NCBI GenBank assembly: GCA_019637445.1
Contig: JAHBVS010000001.1
Location: 1,833,586 to 1,897,585, forward strand
From: Gemmatimonadaceae bacterium
Lineage (GTDB): Bacteria > Gemmatimonadota > Gemmatimonadetes > Gemmatimonadales > Gemmatimonadaceae
Direction: 5' to 3'
DNA length: 64,000 nucleotides
This document shows, one piece after another, positions 33,186 to 40,793 of this stretch. A program made the translations under genes and the position numbers. Each line of letters starts with the position of its first letter. Position 1 is the first letter of the stretch. Below the pieces are notes generated by a model. The model was not told the origin of the DNA, made no database searches, and saw only the letters and a program-made list of their open reading frames with translations.

Positions 33186-33559
33186 TGCCTCTTCTCCTGG
33201 CGGCGCGCTTCCTCGCGCTCCCGCAACATCTGGTCGTAGATGGCCTGCTGCCCGGGATTGAGCAGCTGCCGTATGCCTTGGCGCGCCCTGGTGCCGAGCG
33301 AATCGAGCTTGGGCCGCACGGGATCCATGATCGAATCCCGCAACCGCTCCCGCTCATCGAGGACCGAGTCGAGCTGCGTCCGCTGCTCGGGCGTCATCCC
33401 GAGATCGTCCGCCAACCGAGCGCGCATCGCGCTCTGGTCACCCCACTGCTCCTGCGCCCGCTCGCGCACCAGCATTCGGTCCGTCGCTACGCCGGCCGCG
33501 ACACCTGCCGCGAACGCCGCCGCGAAGAACGCGAGCGCCAGCCCATTGGTTCGACTCAT
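33182..33559 (-). CDS. Small periplasmic helical protein (Spy/CpxP or heavy-metal-sensor-like)
   Basis: 125 residues. A membrane or signal segment (GLALAFFAAAFAAGVAAGVA) is followed by a soluble helical part with LGMTPEQRTQLDSVLDERER and LLNPGQQAIYDQMLREREEA. The LTPEQ-like start of each helix is typical of Spy/CpxP and zraP-like proteins, which act as periplasmic chaperones or sensors. The position between an anti-sigma and a TolC gene, with overlap to TolC, supports a role in envelope-stress sensing. The sequence is too short and divergent for a firm family call. Confidence 0.7.
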   Translation of the reverse strand: MSRTNGLALAFFAAAFAAGVAAGVATDRMLVRERAQEQWGDQSAMRARLADDLGMTPEQRTQLDSVLDERERLRDSIMDPVRPKLDSLGTRARQGIRQLLNPGQQAIYDQMLREREEARRQEKRQ

Positions 33560-33574
33560 CGAACGCGCCGTTCG

Positions 33575-33952
33575 TTAGTGGTCCGTGACGGCGCGCAGGG
33601 TTGCCTGCCGATCGGGGACCAAACCCCGACGGGCCCACACCTGCGGCGCCGGTGCCGGCGTCTCGATCACCGAGCGGATGGCCATCCGGCGTTCCAGCGC
33701 GCGCTCGCGCAGGAACACCGAGCCCGCCACGATCAGCGTGAGACCCGCGGCCAGCAATCCAAACTGATATGCCCGCTCGGACAGCGCCCACCAGCGACGC
33801 TCCTCACGGCCGCGCTCGATGCGCGCGAGGATGCGCGCCTCAAGCCCGTCCCAATACGACGCGTCGGCCGGCGGGGCCACGATGGCCCGCAGCTGCGTCG
33901 TCAATTCGTCATCCCGGACCAATGCCGGGCCTTCGCGATGATGTTCCGTCAT
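33575..33952 (-). CDS. Probable membrane anti-sigma factor for the adjacent ECF sigma factor
   Basis: 125 residues, ATG overlapping the stop of the sigma gene by 4 bp (ATGA). The N-terminal half (to about residue 60) is soluble and acidic/helical, then one TM (FGLLAAGLTLIVAGSVFL, about 68-85) and a short outer part. No zinc-binding HxxxCxxC (ZAS) motif is present. The assignment rests on gene order, coupling and topology, not on sequence similarity I could verify. If correct, it would hold the sigma factor at the membrane until it is cleaved or changes shape. Confidence 0.65.
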   Translation of the reverse strand: MTEHHREGPALVRDDELTTQLRAIVAPPADASYWDGLEARILARIERGREERRWWALSERAYQFGLLAAGLTLIVAGSVFLRERALERRMAIRSVIETPAPAPQVWARRGLVPDRQATLRAVTDH

Positions 33953-34539
33953 AGTTCACCCCTCACGGCGGCCAGGATCTGGCGTAGGTGAGATCTTGCG
34001 TAATGGAGGTCGGAGCGCGCTGTCCCTTCAGGTATCGACAGCATCTGCCCGATCTCCGCGTGTTTGTAGCCTTCCACATCGTGCAGGACGATCACCGCGC
34101 GTTGCCGCTCGGGGAGTGCATCCAGCGCCTCTTTCAGCCGACGGCGGAGTTCGTCCCCCACTGCCGGATCCCGGAACGGCGAGGCCACCGTCTCGGGCAG
34201 TTCATCCGCGTCGCGCACCTTGCGGCGGCGCGTCACGTCCAACGAGGCATTCGCCACGATGCGATGCAGCCACGCGCCAAAGGCCTGGTCCGGCAGGAAC
34301 CGGTGAATGGCCTTGTAGGCGTGGAGGAACGCCTCCTGCACGGCGTCCTCCGCATCCTCATGGTTGGTGACGATCGAACGAGCCACGGCGTACGCCCGGC
34401 GCTGGTGCCGTCGCACCAGCTCGGAGAACGCCTCCTGCTCGCCACGCTGGGCAGCAAGCACGAGTGCCTTTTCGTCGGCTGGCCGCTCAGTCACGGTCCG
34501 CCGCCGCACGCCTTCCCAGGGGAGGGCGATTGCAGTCAC
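33949..34539 (-). CDS. ECF-type (group 4) RNA polymerase sigma factor
   Basis: 196 residues, GTG start at 34539. Region 2 is visible as RRAYAVARSIVTNHEDAEDA then VQEAFLHAYKAIHRF. Region 4 is LPERQRAVIVLHDVEGYKHA then EIGQMLSIPEGTARSDLHYA, a normal helix-turn-helix. It lacks region 3 and any C-terminal extension. It is the first gene of a six-gene operon (sigma, anti-sigma, Spy-like, TolC, adaptor, permease). It probably controls its own operon, but no repeated promoter motif could be picked out by eye in the 101 bp upstream (34540-34640), where nothing else was recognised. Confidence 0.95.
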   Translation of the reverse strand: MTAIALPWEGVRRRTVTERPADEKALVLAAQRGEQEAFSELVRRHQRRAYAVARSIVTNHEDAEDAVQEAFLHAYKAIHRFLPDQAFGAWLHRIVANASLDVTRRRKVRDADELPETVASPFRDPAVGDELRRRLKEALDALPERQRAVIVLHDVEGYKHAEIGQMLSIPEGTARSDLHYARSHLRQILAAVRGEL

Positions 34540-34640
34540 GTGTCACGCTCAATCTTCACGCCCCCAAATACGCGGGGCCGCCTCGGGGCGTTGGCCGGAC
34601 GTTGGCCCTCGTTGGGCCCGGGGACCGCAGTGCGGCACGG

Positions 34641-35240
34641 CTAGCTGGCGGAGGGGCCGGCAAGCCCGAGCAGGTCGGCCCGCTCCCGCATGGCTTGGAT
34701 CACGAAGGCGATGTGCGGCTCGAGCTCCACGCCGAGCTCCTCGGCGCCCAGCCGGACATCCTCCCGCGAGACGCCACGGGCGAAGGCCTTGTCCTTCATC
34801 TTCTTCTTCACGCTCGAGGCCTCGAGGTCAAGCACGCTGCGCGACGGCCGCACCAGGGCCGCCGCCGTGATGAGGCCACAGAGTTCGTCCACCGCGAACA
34901 GGGCCTTGGCCATCCGCGTCTCCCGGGCGACGCCCGTGAACAGCGCGTGGCCGAGGATGGCCTGGAGGATGTCCTCGGGATAGCCCAGCCCACGGAGATG
35001 CCGCACGCCCTCGCTGGGGTGCTCGGTGTCGGCCGCCTGCGCCGCGTTCGGGAAGCGCTCGTAGTCGAAGTCGTGCAGCAGGCCGGCCAGGGCCCAGCGA
35101 TGCTCGTCCTCGCCGTAGTGACGGGCGTAGGCGATCATCGCGCCTTCCACGGCGAGCATATGCTTGCGCAGCGACTCGCTCGCGGTCCACGACTCCATCA
35201 GGGCGAGCGCATCGGCGCGCGCCGGCAGTGAATCAGACAT
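34641..35240 (-). CDS. HD-domain hydrolase
   Basis: 199 residues. Residues fitting the metal site are H27 (LRKHMLAVEGAM), H56-D57 (LAGLLHDFDYERFPN) and a later His in LQAILGHALFTG. The pattern matches short HD proteins often annotated as phosphohydrolase or HDIG-domain protein with unknown substrate. It is co-oriented with the sigma operon but separated by 101 bp and a likely own promoter. A minus-strand TAGTTT lies at 35266-35271, about 25 bases before the ATG, overlapping the T-run of the terminator upstream. Confidence 0.85.
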   Translation of the reverse strand: MSDSLPARADALALMESWTASESLRKHMLAVEGAMIAYARHYGEDEHRWALAGLLHDFDYERFPNAAQAADTEHPSEGVRHLRGLGYPEDILQAILGHALFTGVARETRMAKALFAVDELCGLITAAALVRPSRSVLDLEASSVKKKMKDKAFARGVSREDVRLGAEELGVELEPHIAFVIQAMRERADLLGLAGPSAS

Positions 35241-35264
35241 CCCGTGCGGGTTGGGGTGGGATAC

Positions 35265-35303
35265 AAAACTACGGGTCGGCCGCAGGCTCTGCGGCCAACC
35301 CGT
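35265..35303 (-). terminator. Rho-independent terminator downstream of the secreted helical protein gene
   Basis: On the minus strand a 15-bp stem with one mismatch (+ strand arms 35289-35303 and 35271-35285, ACGGGTcGGCCGCAG against CTGCGGCCaACCCGT) and a 3-base loop are followed by AGTTTTGTAT. The T-run may double as the -10 region of the next gene. Confidence 0.75.
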
Positions 35304-35360
35304 ACTGGATTGGACAACCGAAGCGACGAGAAGGTTAGTAGCCTCGCCGCTGTTCCGGAG

Positions 35361-36014
35361 TCAGGGGCGTCGTTGCGCGCCGCCGGCCGGACCCGCCGCT
35401 GCCGCGCCCTCAGCGCCGCTGCGCCGGAAGGTGCGGGCCATCGCCTCGGCCTGGTCGTCGAGGATCTTCTTGGCGTCCTCGCGCTTGTCCTCAGGAATCG
35501 CGGCCAGCGCCTCCTCGACATCCTTGGCTCGCTGCTCGCGGACCTCGGCCATCACGGTGCGCAGCACGGCGATGCGCTCGCGGGCCAGCGCCTGCTCCTC
35601 CTCGTTGGCCTGCGGCCGTGCGGCCTGGCCACCGATGTTGGCGGCCGAGGCAGCCGCCGCCTGGTTGCGGGCCATGTTCGCCTGCACGCGCATCGTGTCG
35701 TAGCGGGCGAGCATCGGCGCGTAGCGGGCGTCCATTGCCTCGGACAGCGCACGCAGGCGGGTCACGGTGGCGTCGTCGAGCTTCAGCTTGCGCCGGCTGT
35801 CCACCAGCTCCGTCGCCGGGTTCATGCCGTTGGTCACCGCGCGCACGTTCGGCAGCGGGCTGGGCTGACGGCCGGCGGCCTCGCCGCGCTGTCCCGGTCG
35901 ACCGCGGGCCGTACCACCGGTGCCGCCGGTCCCGGCCGAGCGGCCTTGGGCGTCGAGGGTGAGGGGGCTGAGAACCAGCGCTCCCAGGGCGAGGGCGAAC
36001 GCAACACGGCGCAT
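35361..36014 (-). CDS. Secreted helical protein of unknown function
   Basis: 217 residues from the ATG at 36014 (GGAG nine bases before it). It has a signal peptide (VAFALALGALVLSPLTLDAQ), a Gly/Arg-rich spacer (GTGGTGGTARGRPGQRGEAA), then two or three long charged helices (LKLDDATVTRLRALSEAMDA ... ALARERIAVLRTVMAEVREQ ... IPEDKREDAKKILDDQAEAM). The tail is again Gly/Ala-rich. The helical part recalls Spy-like periplasmic proteins, but I do not recognise a family. It is divergent from the S41 gene and ends at a strong terminator. Confidence 0.8.
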   Translation of the reverse strand: MRRVAFALALGALVLSPLTLDAQGRSAGTGGTGGTARGRPGQRGEAAGRQPSPLPNVRAVTNGMNPATELVDSRRKLKLDDATVTRLRALSEAMDARYAPMLARYDTMRVQANMARNQAAAASAANIGGQAARPQANEEEQALARERIAVLRTVMAEVREQRAKDVEEALAAIPEDKREDAKKILDDQAEAMARTFRRSGAEGAAAAGPAGGAQRRP

Positions 36015-36170
36015 CGACGTGATCTCCGAAGGGTGGGGGGCCGTACTCGGGACTGTTTGAATGATGTATGGACCAGGCCTAGGGCGCGAGGGGGGTGCGA
36101 TGGGAGCCCACGCAACCATCACGACCCTGAGGCCCTCCAATGGAAGACCCCACCCAAGGACTCGCCTGAG

Positions 36171-37634
36171 ATGACCCCGTGTCTCCGCACGGCCCTGCCG
36201 CTCGTCATCGCTGCCATTCTGTTGCTCCCCGTTTCGAGCACCGAGGCGCAGTCGTCGCGCGCGCCCCTCACGGTGGAACAGGCGCGGGAGGACCTCGATG
36301 TCCTGCAGCGGGCGCTCGAGGAGGCCCACGGTGGCTACGATCGATTTGTCGAGCGCACCGAGCTGGCGCGGCGCTTCGCGACGCACAGGGCGCGCATCAC
36401 GCGGCCCCTCGGCCAGTACGAGTTTGCCGGCCTCCTGTCGGAGGCCATCGCCGAGCTGCGCGACGGGCACGCGCGCTTGGAGTTCGACTCGCTGACGAAC
36501 GCCGCGCTCGGATCGGCCCTGCTGCTCCCGCTTCGCGTGCAGCTTGAGGGCGAGCATCTCATCGTGCGCGCCAACGACTCACCGACGGACCGCAGCATCC
36601 TGCCCGGGATGGAGTTGCTGAGCATCAATGGTCGATCGAGCACGGACCTTTTCGCGGCGCTGCTGCCGAAAATCTCGCCGGATGGTTTCATCGAGACTGG
36701 GAGGCGCCACCGCGTGGGCGTGGACTTTGCGCGCCTGCACTGGTTGTACGTGGAGCAGGCGGAGCGCTACGAACTCGTCGCACGGCAGGCCGATGGCAGC
36801 GTTGTGCGCGCAACGATTCCCGGCATAACGGACCGCGAGCGGCGGAACGTCGAAAACCCGGTCAACGCAGCGTTCGCGCGCAACGTGGCGCGGCTTGACG
36901 GCATCGAGGAACGCGTCGGGGTAGCGTTCGACGCGGATGGTCGAACCGCGCGGCTTCGCGTACGCGCGTTCGACGGGCAGGCGTTTCCCTCGACGCTCGA
37001 CAGCATCTTCCGCCAGCTCCGCGAGCGCGGGACACAGCATCTGGTGCTCGACCTGCGTGGCAACGGCGGTGGTGTGGATGAGTACGGCGCGCTGCTCGTG
37101 TCGTACTTCACGGAGCAGCCGTTCCGCTACTTCGACCACATCCACGTCACGACGGTCGCGCCGTCGTTCGCGACCTGGCTGCCGCGCACGGGTGACGCGC
37201 TGCGCGCGGGGTCTGTCGCAGATCCGGCGGGTGGCTTCCGCATCACGGAGCAGCGCCACTCGGGCGTGGGGACCCAACAGCCGTCGGCTCCTGGCTTCCG
37301 TGGCCGCCTCACGGTGCTGATCGACGGTGGCAGCTTCTCGACCACCGCGGATGTCGCGGCGCAGTTGAGGTCGCGCAATCGGGCGGTCTTCATCGGCGAG
37401 GAGACCGCCGGCACGTATGAAGGCAACACCTCGGGACTCAACGCCCGCATCATCCTGCCGAACTCCCGGCTCAGCCTGCGCGTGATGATGTACGGCTATT
37501 GGAACGCCGTGAGCGCAGTGCCCGGCGGGCGCGGAATTGTGCCCGACCACGTGGTTCCACTGCGCGTCGCCGACATTCTCGCCGGGCGTGATCCCGCAAT
37601 CGACATGGCCCGCCGCCTCGCCACGGCGCCCTAG
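36171..37634 (+). CDS. Secreted S41-family serine peptidase
   Basis: 487 residues from the ATG at 36171 (AGGA ten bases upstream) with a signal peptide (LPLVIAAILLLPVSSTEAQS). An N-terminal helical part is followed by a PDZ-like region (LPGMELLSINGRSS) and the S41 core: LVLDLRGNGGGVDEYGALLV, then IDGGSFSTTADVAAQL with the likely nucleophile Ser390. A GEETAGTYEGNTS loop and GGRGIVPDHVV near the end follow. The GGSFST/GEETAG type fits S41 peptidases using a Ser-His-Glu-like arrangement in place of the Ser-Lys dyad of CtpA. It probably trims exported peptides. It stands alone in its transcript. Confidence 0.9.
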   Translation: MTPCLRTALPLVIAAILLLPVSSTEAQSSRAPLTVEQAREDLDVLQRALEEAHGGYDRFVERTELARRFATHRARITRPLGQYEFAGLLSEAIAELRDGHARLEFDSLTNAALGSALLLPLRVQLEGEHLIVRANDSPTDRSILPGMELLSINGRSSTDLFAALLPKISPDGFIETGRRHRVGVDFARLHWLYVEQAERYELVARQADGSVVRATIPGITDRERRNVENPVNAAFARNVARLDGIEERVGVAFDADGRTARLRVRAFDGQAFPSTLDSIFRQLRERGTQHLVLDLRGNGGGVDEYGALLVSYFTEQPFRYFDHIHVTTVAPSFATWLPRTGDALRAGSVADPAGGFRITEQRHSGVGTQQPSAPGFRGRLTVLIDGGSFSTTADVAAQLRSRNRAVFIGEETAGTYEGNTSGLNARIILPNSRLSLRVMMYGYWNAVSAVPGGRGIVPDHVVPLRVADILAGRDPAIDMARRLATAP

Positions 37635-37635
37635 C

Positions 37636-37647
37636 GGGGGGGGGGGG
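37636..37647. repeat. G12 homopolymer after the S41 stop codon
   Basis: Twelve consecutive G, starting two bases after the TAG of the S41 gene. The rest of the 210-bp gap to the cbb3 operon (37635-37844) holds a small palindrome (GGGGATTCCCC near 37685) and a TATTT box near 37773. I could not identify an FNR-type site, and no other gene is visible there. Confidence 0.85.
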
Positions 37648-37844
37648 TACTGCCCGTCGGTCCGCAACCATCGAGACGATAGCGGGGGATTCCCCTACAC
37701 CGTTGGGAGCGACCGCCCTACGGTGATTCCCGACATCCGCTGACTATCCGTACCAGCCGTGCGGGCGCATCCTATTTCCCGATGCATCCCCCCACGGCGC
37801 CGCTCCCACTCCCGGCGTCCGTTCCCTGTTCCCTCGGAGCCGGA

Positions 37845-40034
37845 ATGAGCACGCACGTCGACACCTTCTCCTACGATGACGCCATCGTCCGCAAGTTCCT
37901 GTGGGCGACGATCATCTGGGGGCTTGTCGGGTTCTCGGTCGGTCTGCTGATCGCGCTGCAGTTGGCCAACCCGATGTTCAACTTCGACATCTCGTGGCTG
38001 TCCTTCGGCCGCCTGCGACCCTTGCACACGAACGCCGTCATCTTCGCGTTCGCCGGCAACGCGATCTTCACCGGCGCCTACTACTCCACGCAACGCTTGC
38101 TCAAGACGCGGATGTTCTCCGACGGCTTGAGCAACTTCCACTTCTGGGGTTGGCAGGCGATCATCGTCGCCGCGGCGCTCACGCTGCCCTTGGGCTTCAC
38201 GCAGGCCAAGGAGTACGCCGAGCTCGAGTGGCCGATCGACATCGCCATCGCCGTGGTCTGGGTGGCCTTCGCCATCAACTTCTTCGGCACCATCTGGCGG
38301 CGGCGCGAGCGCCACATCTACGTGGCCATCTGGTTCTACATCGCGAGCATCATCACGGTCGCGGTGCTGCACATCTTCAACAACCTGAGCGTCCCCGCCG
38401 GTTGGCTGAAGAGCTACTCGGTCTATGCCGGTGTGCAGGACGCCTTCATGCAGTGGTGGTACGGCCACAACGCGGTGGCCTTCTTCCTCACCACGCCCTT
38501 CCTCGGCCTGATGTACTACTTCATGCCGAAGGCGGCCGAGCGACCGGTCTTCTCGTACAAGCTCTCGATCCTGCACTTCTGGTCGCTGGTCTTCCTGTAC
38601 ATCTGGGCCGGTCCGCACCACCTGCACTACACGGCGCTGCCGGACTGGGCCTCGACGCTGGGGATGGTCTTCTCGGTGATGCTCTGGATGCCGAGCTGGG
38701 GCGGCATGGTGAACGGCCTGCTCACGCTGCGCGGAGCCTGGCACAAGGTCACCGAGGAGCCGGTGCTCAAGTTCTTCGTCGTGGCCATCACGGCCTACGG
38801 CATGAGCACCTTCGAGGGCCCGATGCTCTCGGTGAAGAGCGTCAACGCGCTCGCGCACTACACCGACTGGATCATCGCCCACGTGCATACGGGTGCGCTG
38901 GGCTGGAACGGCCTGCTGACCTTCGGCATGGTGTACTGGCTGGCGCCGCGGCTCTTCCAGGCGCCGCTCCATTCCAAGAAGCTGGCCGAGCTGCACTTCT
39001 GGATCGCGTCGTTCGGCATCCTGCTCTACGTGGCCAGCATCTACTCGGCCGGCATCACGCAGGGCCTGATGTGGCGCGCGTTCGACGAGACGGGCCGCCT
39101 GGCGTATCCCGACTTCGTCGAGACGGTGATGCAGCTGATGCCGATGTACTGGGTGCGCGTGGTCGGCGGCTCGTTGTTCATCGTCGGCACGCTGATCTTC
39201 CTGTACAACATCTTGATGACCTGGAAGGCGCGGCCGGCAACCTATGAAGAGCCGACCGTCTCGGCGCCGCCGCTCGTGCGCAAGGCGCCCGAGCTGCACG
39301 CCGCGCCGGAGCCGGCCGGCCTGTGGGCGCGCTTCACCTCCGCCAACTGGCACCGCCGCTGGGAAGGCCTGCCGCTGTTCTTCACGGTGATGGTCGTGCT
39401 CGCGGTGGCGGTGGCCTCGTTGGCTGAGATCGTGCCGACCTTCCTGATCCGCTCGAACGTGCCGAGCATCGCCAGCGTGCAGCCATACACGCCGCTGGAG
39501 CTGGCAGGGCGTGACCTCTACATCCGCGAGGGTTGCTTCAACTGCCACTCGCAGATGGTGCGGCCCTTGCGCCATGAGACGGAGCGCTTCGGCGAGTACT
39601 CCAAGCCGGGTGAGTTCGTCTACGACCATCCGTTCCTCTGGGGCTCGCGCCGCATCGGGCCGGACCTCGCGCGCGTGGGCGGCAAGTATCCCGACCTCTG
39701 GCACCTGCGGCACTTCGAGGAGCCCAGGAGCATCGTGGCCAACTCGATCATGCCGGTCTACAAGCACCTGCTGCAGCGCCCGATGGACTTTGATGGCGTA
39801 CAGGCGCGCGTGGATGCGATGGTGATGCTCGGCGTGCCCTACGGTGACGCGGTGCGCAACGCGCCGGCGATGGCGCGCGAGCAGGCCCAGCGGATCGGCG
39901 CCAGCATCGAGTCCTCCGGTGGTCCGAGCGGCATTGCCGACCGCGAGGTGGTGGCGCTGATCGCGTACCTGCAGCGCCTCGGCCAGGACATCAAGTCGGC
40001 GCCCGGCGTCGCGAGCACGGGAGGCATCCAGTGA
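37845..40034 (+). CDS. ccoNO: cbb3-type cytochrome c oxidase, fused subunits I and II (CcoN-CcoO)
   Basis: 729 residues from the ATG at 37845 (MSTHVDTF; GGAG five bases upstream). An in-frame ATG at 37782 would add an odd Pro-rich leader. Residues 1-480 are CcoN: about 12 helices with haem and CuB histidines in RPLHTNAVIFAFAGN, WWYGHNAVAFFLTTPF, WAGPHHLHYTALPDW and IIAHVHTGALGWNG. After a 40-residue linker a TM (about 510-530) begins CcoO, with the haem c motif CFNCHSQM (C564, C567, H568) and late Met ligand candidates (NSIMPVYKHLL). The stop overlaps ccoQ by 4 bp. It reduces O2 to water at low oxygen. The single-chain layout differs from the separate genes of proteobacteria. Confidence 0.95.
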   Translation: MSTHVDTFSYDDAIVRKFLWATIIWGLVGFSVGLLIALQLANPMFNFDISWLSFGRLRPLHTNAVIFAFAGNAIFTGAYYSTQRLLKTRMFSDGLSNFHFWGWQAIIVAAALTLPLGFTQAKEYAELEWPIDIAIAVVWVAFAINFFGTIWRRRERHIYVAIWFYIASIITVAVLHIFNNLSVPAGWLKSYSVYAGVQDAFMQWWYGHNAVAFFLTTPFLGLMYYFMPKAAERPVFSYKLSILHFWSLVFLYIWAGPHHLHYTALPDWASTLGMVFSVMLWMPSWGGMVNGLLTLRGAWHKVTEEPVLKFFVVAITAYGMSTFEGPMLSVKSVNALAHYTDWIIAHVHTGALGWNGLLTFGMVYWLAPRLFQAPLHSKKLAELHFWIASFGILLYVASIYSAGITQGLMWRAFDETGRLAYPDFVETVMQLMPMYWVRVVGGSLFIVGTLIFLYNILMTWKARPATYEEPTVSAPPLVRKAPELHAAPEPAGLWARFTSANWHRRWEGLPLFFTVMVVLAVAVASLAEIVPTFLIRSNVPSIASVQPYTPLELAGRDLYIREGCFNCHSQMVRPLRHETERFGEYSKPGEFVYDHPFLWGSRRIGPDLARVGGKYPDLWHLRHFEEPRSIVANSIMPVYKHLLQRPMDFDGVQARVDAMVMLGVPYGDAVRNAPAMAREQAQRIGASIESSGGPSGIADREVVALIAYLQRLGQDIKSAPGVASTGGIQ

Positions 40035-40237
40035 AACTCGTGGACGTGATGAGTGCCAGCGGCCTCTCGATGTACGCGATCGTCGCGCTGCTGCTGTTCG
40101 TGGCGGCCTTCGTGACCGTGGTGCTGCTGCTGGTGATTCCCGACAACACGCACAAGCACGCGGAGATTGCGCGCCTGCCGCTCGACGACGACCATCCTGC
40201 ACGGACCGCCTCGCGGACCGGGAGCACCAATGGCTGA
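40031..40237 (+). CDS. ccoQ: CcoQ-like small membrane subunit of cbb3 oxidase
   Basis: 68 residues, GTG start overlapping the ccoNO stop (GTGA). One TM (LSMYAIVALLLFVAAFVTVV, about 12-36) followed by a polar tail (IPDNTHKHAEIARLPLDDDH). Size, topology and position between CcoO and CcoP match CcoQ/FixQ, which stabilises the complex. It overlaps ccoP by 8 bp. Confidence 0.85.
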   Translation: MKLVDVMSASGLSMYAIVALLLFVAAFVTVVLLLVIPDNTHKHAEIARLPLDDDHPARTASRTGSTNG

Positions 40238-40793
40238 CAAGTCCGCCGAAGACCGCCTGCTCGACCACGAGTACGACGGCATCCAGGAGTACGACAACCC
40301 GCTGCCGCGCTGGTGGCTATGGATCCTCTACGCCACGGTGATCTTCGCGGTGGCCTACTACTTCCTGCCGCTGCCCTTCGGCGAGGGGCCGGGAAAGATC
40401 GCCGAGTACGAGGCGGAGGTCGCGAAGTACGAGGCCATGCGTCCGCCGCCCGCCGACCCCTCGGCGACCGCCGACCAACTCGCGTCGCTCGTCGGCAACG
40501 CGCAGGCGATCGCCGACGGCAAGGTCGTGTTCGACGCCAACTGCGCGGCCTGCCATCGGCCTGACGGCGGCGGCATGATCGGCCCGAACCTCACGGACAA
40601 CGCGTGGATTCACGGCGGCACGCCGGCGGAGATTCACGCCACCGTGGCCAACGGCGTCCTCGAGAAAGGCATGCCGCCCTGGGAGCGCATCCTGCGGCCG
40701 GAGCAGGTGAATGCGGTCACCGCGTACGTGATCTCGCTGGCCGGCACGAACCCGCCGAACCCGAAGGCGCCCGAGGGCACGGTCATCCCGTGA
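40230..40793 (+). CDS. ccoP: CcoP-like cytochrome c subunit of cbb3 oxidase with a single haem site
   Basis: 187 residues from the ATG at 40230 (GGAG upstream). The N-terminus EYDNPLPRWWLWILYATVIF is the typical CcoP entry into the membrane. One CXXCH motif is present (CAACH, C105 to H109), with a Met ligand candidate in EKGMPPWERI. Proteobacterial CcoP has about 300 residues and two haems; here the second cytochrome domain is missing and the protein is correspondingly short. It would pass electrons from soluble cytochrome c to CcoO. The ending KAPEGTVIP runs into the GTGA start of ccoG. Confidence 0.93.
   Translation: MADKSAEDRLLDHEYDGIQEYDNPLPRWWLWILYATVIFAVAYYFLPLPFGEGPGKIAEYEAEVAKYEAMRPPPADPSATADQLASLVGNAQAIADGKVVFDANCAACHRPDGGGMIGPNLTDNAWIHGGTPAEIHATVANGVLEKGMPPWERILRPEQVNAVTAYVISLAGTNPPNPKAPEGTVIP

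Noticed and set aside
8600-33952. A direct regulatory link between the S2P-rhomboid operon and the ECF sigma/anti-sigma pair
   Set aside because: The loci are 24 kb apart and no shared motif was found; kept only as a possibility.
37635-37844. An FNR/Anr box upstream of the cbb3 operon
   Set aside because: No TTGAT-N4-ATCAA-like sequence could be found in the gap; micro-aerobic control cannot be read from it.
37695-40268. An 857-codon minus-strand frame opposite ccoNO
   Set aside because: His/Arg/Val-rich shadow of a clear oxidase gene; no motif and no plausible start.
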